Positions 6,605 to 8,551 of a stretch of DNA of 8,551 nucleotides are shown here, piece after piece. The translations under genes and the position numbers were made by a program. Below the pieces are notes generated by a model. It was not told the DNA's origin. It saw nothing but the letters and a program-made list of their open reading frames with translations, and searched no databases. Position 1 is the first letter of the stretch. Every line of letters begins with the position of its first letter. This DNA comes from an uncultured Oscillospiraceae bacterium (GTDB taxonomy: Bacteria; Bacillota_A; Clostridia; Oscillospirales; Oscillospiraceae), in contig CALWWO010000188.1 in assembly GCA_944385265.1 (NCBI GenBank), positions 1 through 8,551 of the forward strand. The letters are read 5' to 3'.

Positions 6605-7714
6605 ATGAAGTATATGAACGTAATGATAAAGCCGGCGTCCGGACTGTGTAATATGCGCTGCATGTATTGCTTTTATGAGGATATTACAAATATCCGCAAT
6701 GTAAAATCATACGGAATGATGGAAAAGAACACGCTTGAGCAAATCGTAAAAAAGGTTTTGGAAAATGTTACCGAAGAATGCGGTTTTATTTTTCAGGGAG
6801 GAGAGCCAACGCTTGCCGGTCTTCCGTTTTTTGAGCAGCTTATGGAATTTGAAAAGCTCTATGCTCCGCCTGGCGTAAATATAACAAATTCCATTCAGAC
6901 GAACGGAATTACGATAGATGAAAGCTGGGCTGAGTTTTTTAAGAAAAATAATTTTCTTGTCGGTATATCGGTCGACGGAAATAAAGATATACATGATGGA
7001 CTTCGTAAAGATGCGGAAAAAAGAAATACCTACAGCCGCATAGTCAAAGCAATAAATATTCTGGAAAAATACAGTGTTGATTACAATATCCTCACCGTCG
7101 TAACAAAAAGCGTCGCCACGCATATACAGAGCATATATCGCCAATACAAGAAAAACGGCTGGCGGTATCTACAGTTCATACCGTGTCTTGATCAATACGG
7201 ATCTGCTAAGGGGAAAAATTTTTACTCATTGACTCCGGAGCTTTACGCTTCGTTCTTAAAAAAGCTGTTTGACATGTGGTATGATGACCTTTGCAAAGGC
7301 GATTACGTATACATCCGCTATTTTGAAAACTTAATAGCGCTTGCGGCGGGAAGAAGTCCCGAAAGCTGCACACTTTCCGGATACTGTACGGCACAGCTTG
7401 TTATAGAAGCGGATGGCAGTGCATATCCATGCGATTTTTACACAACTGACGAGTGGAAAATCGGCAGTCTGCTTGACGGAACGCTTGAAGATATTATATC
7501 TAATCCCATAACAAAGCATTTTATGGAAAGCTCACTTACCGGACGCGGTGAGTGCAAAAAATGCGAGTATTATGCACTGTGTAAGGGCGGCTGCCGAAGG
7601 GACAGGGATTATAACGGAAAGCTTGGAGAAAATTATTATTGCATATCATATAAAGAATTTTTCGAATACTCTAAAGACAGAATTTTTGAAATAGCGAGAA
7701 AATATGTTAAATAA
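6605..7714 (+). CDS. Anaerobic sulfatase-maturating enzyme (radical SAM/SPASM)
   Basis: This enzyme makes the catalytic formylglycine of sulfatases by oxidising an active-site Cys (or Ser) using S-adenosylmethionine and three [4Fe-4S] clusters, in the anaerobic cytosol. The 369-residue product has the radical SAM cluster motif CNMRCMYC (Cys15, Cys19, Cys22; Cx3CxxC), the GGEP motif (65-68) and a QTNG segment (98-101). The C-terminal SPASM region has Cys255, Cys261 and Cys276 followed by Asp277, then CxxCx5CxxxC (Cys317, 320, 326, 330) and Cys346. From memory, the Clostridium perfringens enzyme has its cluster cysteines at 15, 19 and 22 and a catalytic Asp277, so the match is close. The GGAGG at 6593 sets the start. 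The next gene codes a Cys-type sulfatase, the expected substrate; it starts 117 bp after this stop with its own promoter. Other SPASM peptide maturases are less likely given the cysteine pattern and neighbour. Confidence 0.95.
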   Translation: MKYMNVMIKPASGLCNMRCMYCFYEDITNIRNVKSYGMMEKNTLEQIVKKVLENVTEECGFIFQGGEPTLAGLPFFEQLMEFEKLYAPPGVNITNSIQTNGITIDESWAEFFKKNNFLVGISVDGNKDIHDGLRKDAEKRNTYSRIVKAINILEKYSVDYNILTVVTKSVATHIQSIYRQYKKNGWRYLQFIPCLDQYGSAKGKNFYSLTPELYASFLKKLFDMWYDDLCKGDYVYIRYFENLIALAAGRSPESCTLSGYCTAQLVIEADGSAYPCDFYTTDEWKIGSLLDGTLEDIISNPITKHFMESSLTGRGECKKCEYYALCKGGCRRDRDYNGKLGENYYCISYKEFFEYSKDRIFEIARKYVK

Positions 7715-7745
7715 AAAACCGGATTTTTTGCGCCTCACAAAAGTA

Positions 7746-7773
7746 TTGACAAAATCGGCATATGGTGTATACT
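7746..7773 (+). promoter_or_regulatory. Promoter of the sulfatase gene
   Basis: A perfect -35 TTGACA (7746-7751) and a -10 TATACT (7768-7773) with a 16-bp spacer predict a start near 7780, about 50 nt before the ATG. The sulfatase can therefore be expressed apart from the maturase, although no strong terminator separates them. Confidence 0.8.
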
Positions 7774-7784
7774 TAATTTAATCT

Positions 7785-7794
7785 ATTAATTAAT
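7785..7794. promoter_or_regulatory. ATTAATTAAT palindrome just after the predicted sulfatase transcription start
   Basis: This exact 10-bp palindrome lies about 5-15 bp after the predicted start site, where a repressor could block transcription. It is AT-only and could be chance in an AT-rich leader. Confidence 0.2.
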
Positions 7795-7818
7795 CGCTTT
7801 AAGAAAGTACGTAAAGCT

Positions 7819-7824
7819 AGGAGG
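7819..7824 (+). promoter_or_regulatory. Shine-Dalgarno AGGAGG of the sulfatase gene
   Basis: AGGAGG sits 6 bases before the ATG at 7831 and supports this start, which gives the usual sulfatase N-terminus (KPNIIMILSDDQG) and no signal peptide. Confidence 0.85.
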
Positions 7825-7830
7825 ACTACA

Positions 7831-8551
7831 ATGTCAAACAAGAAACCGAATATTATCATGATACTCAGCGACGATCAAGGCGCGTGGGCTATGGGAGCTG
7901 CCGGTAACCATGAGATAATCACGCCCAACCTTGACCGCCTGTGCGATGAAGGAGTGCGTTTTGAGAATTTTTTCTGCACATCTCCCGTTTGCTCTCCGGC
8001 CCGCGCATCAATTCTGACGGGGAGAATACCGTCGGCGCACGGTGTACAAGATTGGATAAAGGGCGGAAACGACAAGGAGCATCCAATAGAGTATCTTGCA
8101 GGACAGCCTTGCTATACTGACATACTCGCCGAGAACGGGTATAAGTGTATGCTAAGCGGCAAATGGCATCTGGGAGCCAGCTTCACTCCTCAGCACAGCT
8201 TTTCGGAGTGGTATACCCATCTCAGCGGCTCCGGAGATTATAACAGAGCGCCAATGATCCGCGACGGAGAATTTGATATAAAGGACGGATATGTGACAGA
8301 TCTCATCACAGACGACGCCATTCGGCATATCCGTAATCACGCAAACGATGAAAATCCGTTTTATTTGAGCATACACTATACGGCTCCACACTCTCCGTGG
8401 ATAGATCAGCACCCCGAAAAATATACGCGCTTATATGAGAACTGTAAGTTTGAAACATGCCCGCAGGGAACGCCGCATCCTCAGGCAGTCTACAGATACG
8501 ATAAGGAAACGGCGCGCCAGTGCCTCATAGGGTATTTTGCCGCCGTAACCG
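7831..8551 (+). CDS. Cys-type sulfatase, cytosolic, 3' partial
   Basis: Type I sulfatases hydrolyse sulfate esters using a formylglycine made from a Cys or Ser. The first 240 residues are present and the gene continues beyond the window. Visible are the metal-binding N-terminus with Asp14-Asp15 (ILSDDQG), the modification motif C-S-P-A-R (Cys54 to Arg58) followed by ASILTGR, the GKWHLG motif (110-115) with Lys111 and His113, and HYTAPHSPW with His187. No hydrophobic signal sequence precedes the catalytic start, so the enzyme is probably cytosolic and would act on imported sulfated sugars or other small sulfate esters. The Cys-type motif needs maturation, which the neighbouring radical SAM enzyme can supply without oxygen. 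The substrate cannot be told without the C-terminal part. A second cysteine, Cys49, lies five residues before the modified one. The promoter and AGGAGG site are its own. Confidence 0.95.
   Translation, partial: MSNKKPNIIMILSDDQGAWAMGAAGNHEIITPNLDRLCDEGVRFENFFCTSPVCSPARASILTGRIPSAHGVQDWIKGGNDKEHPIEYLAGQPCYTDILAENGYKCMLSGKWHLGASFTPQHSFSEWYTHLSGSGDYNRAPMIRDGEFDIKDGYVTDLITDDAIRHIRNHANDENPFYLSIHYTAPHSPWIDQHPEKYTRLYENCKFETCPQGTPHPQAVYRYDKETARQCLIGYFAAVT

Noticed and set aside
7712..7730. A run and T run around CCGGA after the maturase stop, as a possible terminator
   Set aside because: The only pairing is six A-T pairs around a 5-base loop with no GC stem, so it is too weak to call a terminator.

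Overview
The window looks like chromosomal DNA of an anaerobic, low-to-moderate GC Firmicute of the class Clostridia. The basis is gene content and order (NadD-YqeK, LCP protein, RsfS, LeuRS), strong GGAGG ribosome binding sites, sigma-A type promoters, a LeuRS with a Clostridia-like GHPRPYTA variant after the HIGH motif, and an oxygen-sensitive anaerobic sulfatase maturase. The species cannot be named from this sequence. No tRNA, rRNA, CRISPR array, insertion sequence or phage gene was seen.

Region 1 (1-2218, plus strand): the 3' part of a NadD-YqeK fusion (NAD synthesis joined to a diadenosine tetraphosphate hydrolase), followed after 25 bp by a LytR-CpsA-Psr (LCP) wall-polymer ligase whose C-terminus carries eight 12-residue Ser/Thr/Gly/Asp repeats. 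The two genes are probably co-transcribed.

Region 2 (2219-5219, plus strand): an extended -10 promoter and a leader of about 130 nt with a hairpin followed by a short T run, then rsfS and leuS only 12 bp apart. No leucine T-box is visible, although many Firmicutes leuS genes have one. Ribosome silencing and leucyl-tRNA charging therefore appear to be transcriptionally coupled.

Region 3 (5220-5545, plus strand): rpsU (ribosomal protein bS21) as a single-gene unit with a near-consensus promoter, a structured 62-nt leader, a doubled Shine-Dalgarno sequence and a 12-bp stem terminator. The terminator appears to serve the convergent gene as well.

Region 4 (5568-8551): a minus-strand TIGR01212/YhcC-type radical SAM gene is divergent from an anaerobic sulfatase-maturating enzyme (anSME, radical SAM plus SPASM). 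Downstream of anSME, with its own consensus promoter, is a Cys-type sulfatase cut by the window end. The maturase should convert Cys54 of the sulfatase (C-S-P-A-R motif) to formylglycine. The sulfatase has no signal peptide, so it probably acts on imported sulfated compounds in the cytosol. I found no clearly undescribed system. The most distinctive items are the LCP repeat tail, the anSME/cytosolic sulfatase pair and several palindromes and leader RNA structures.
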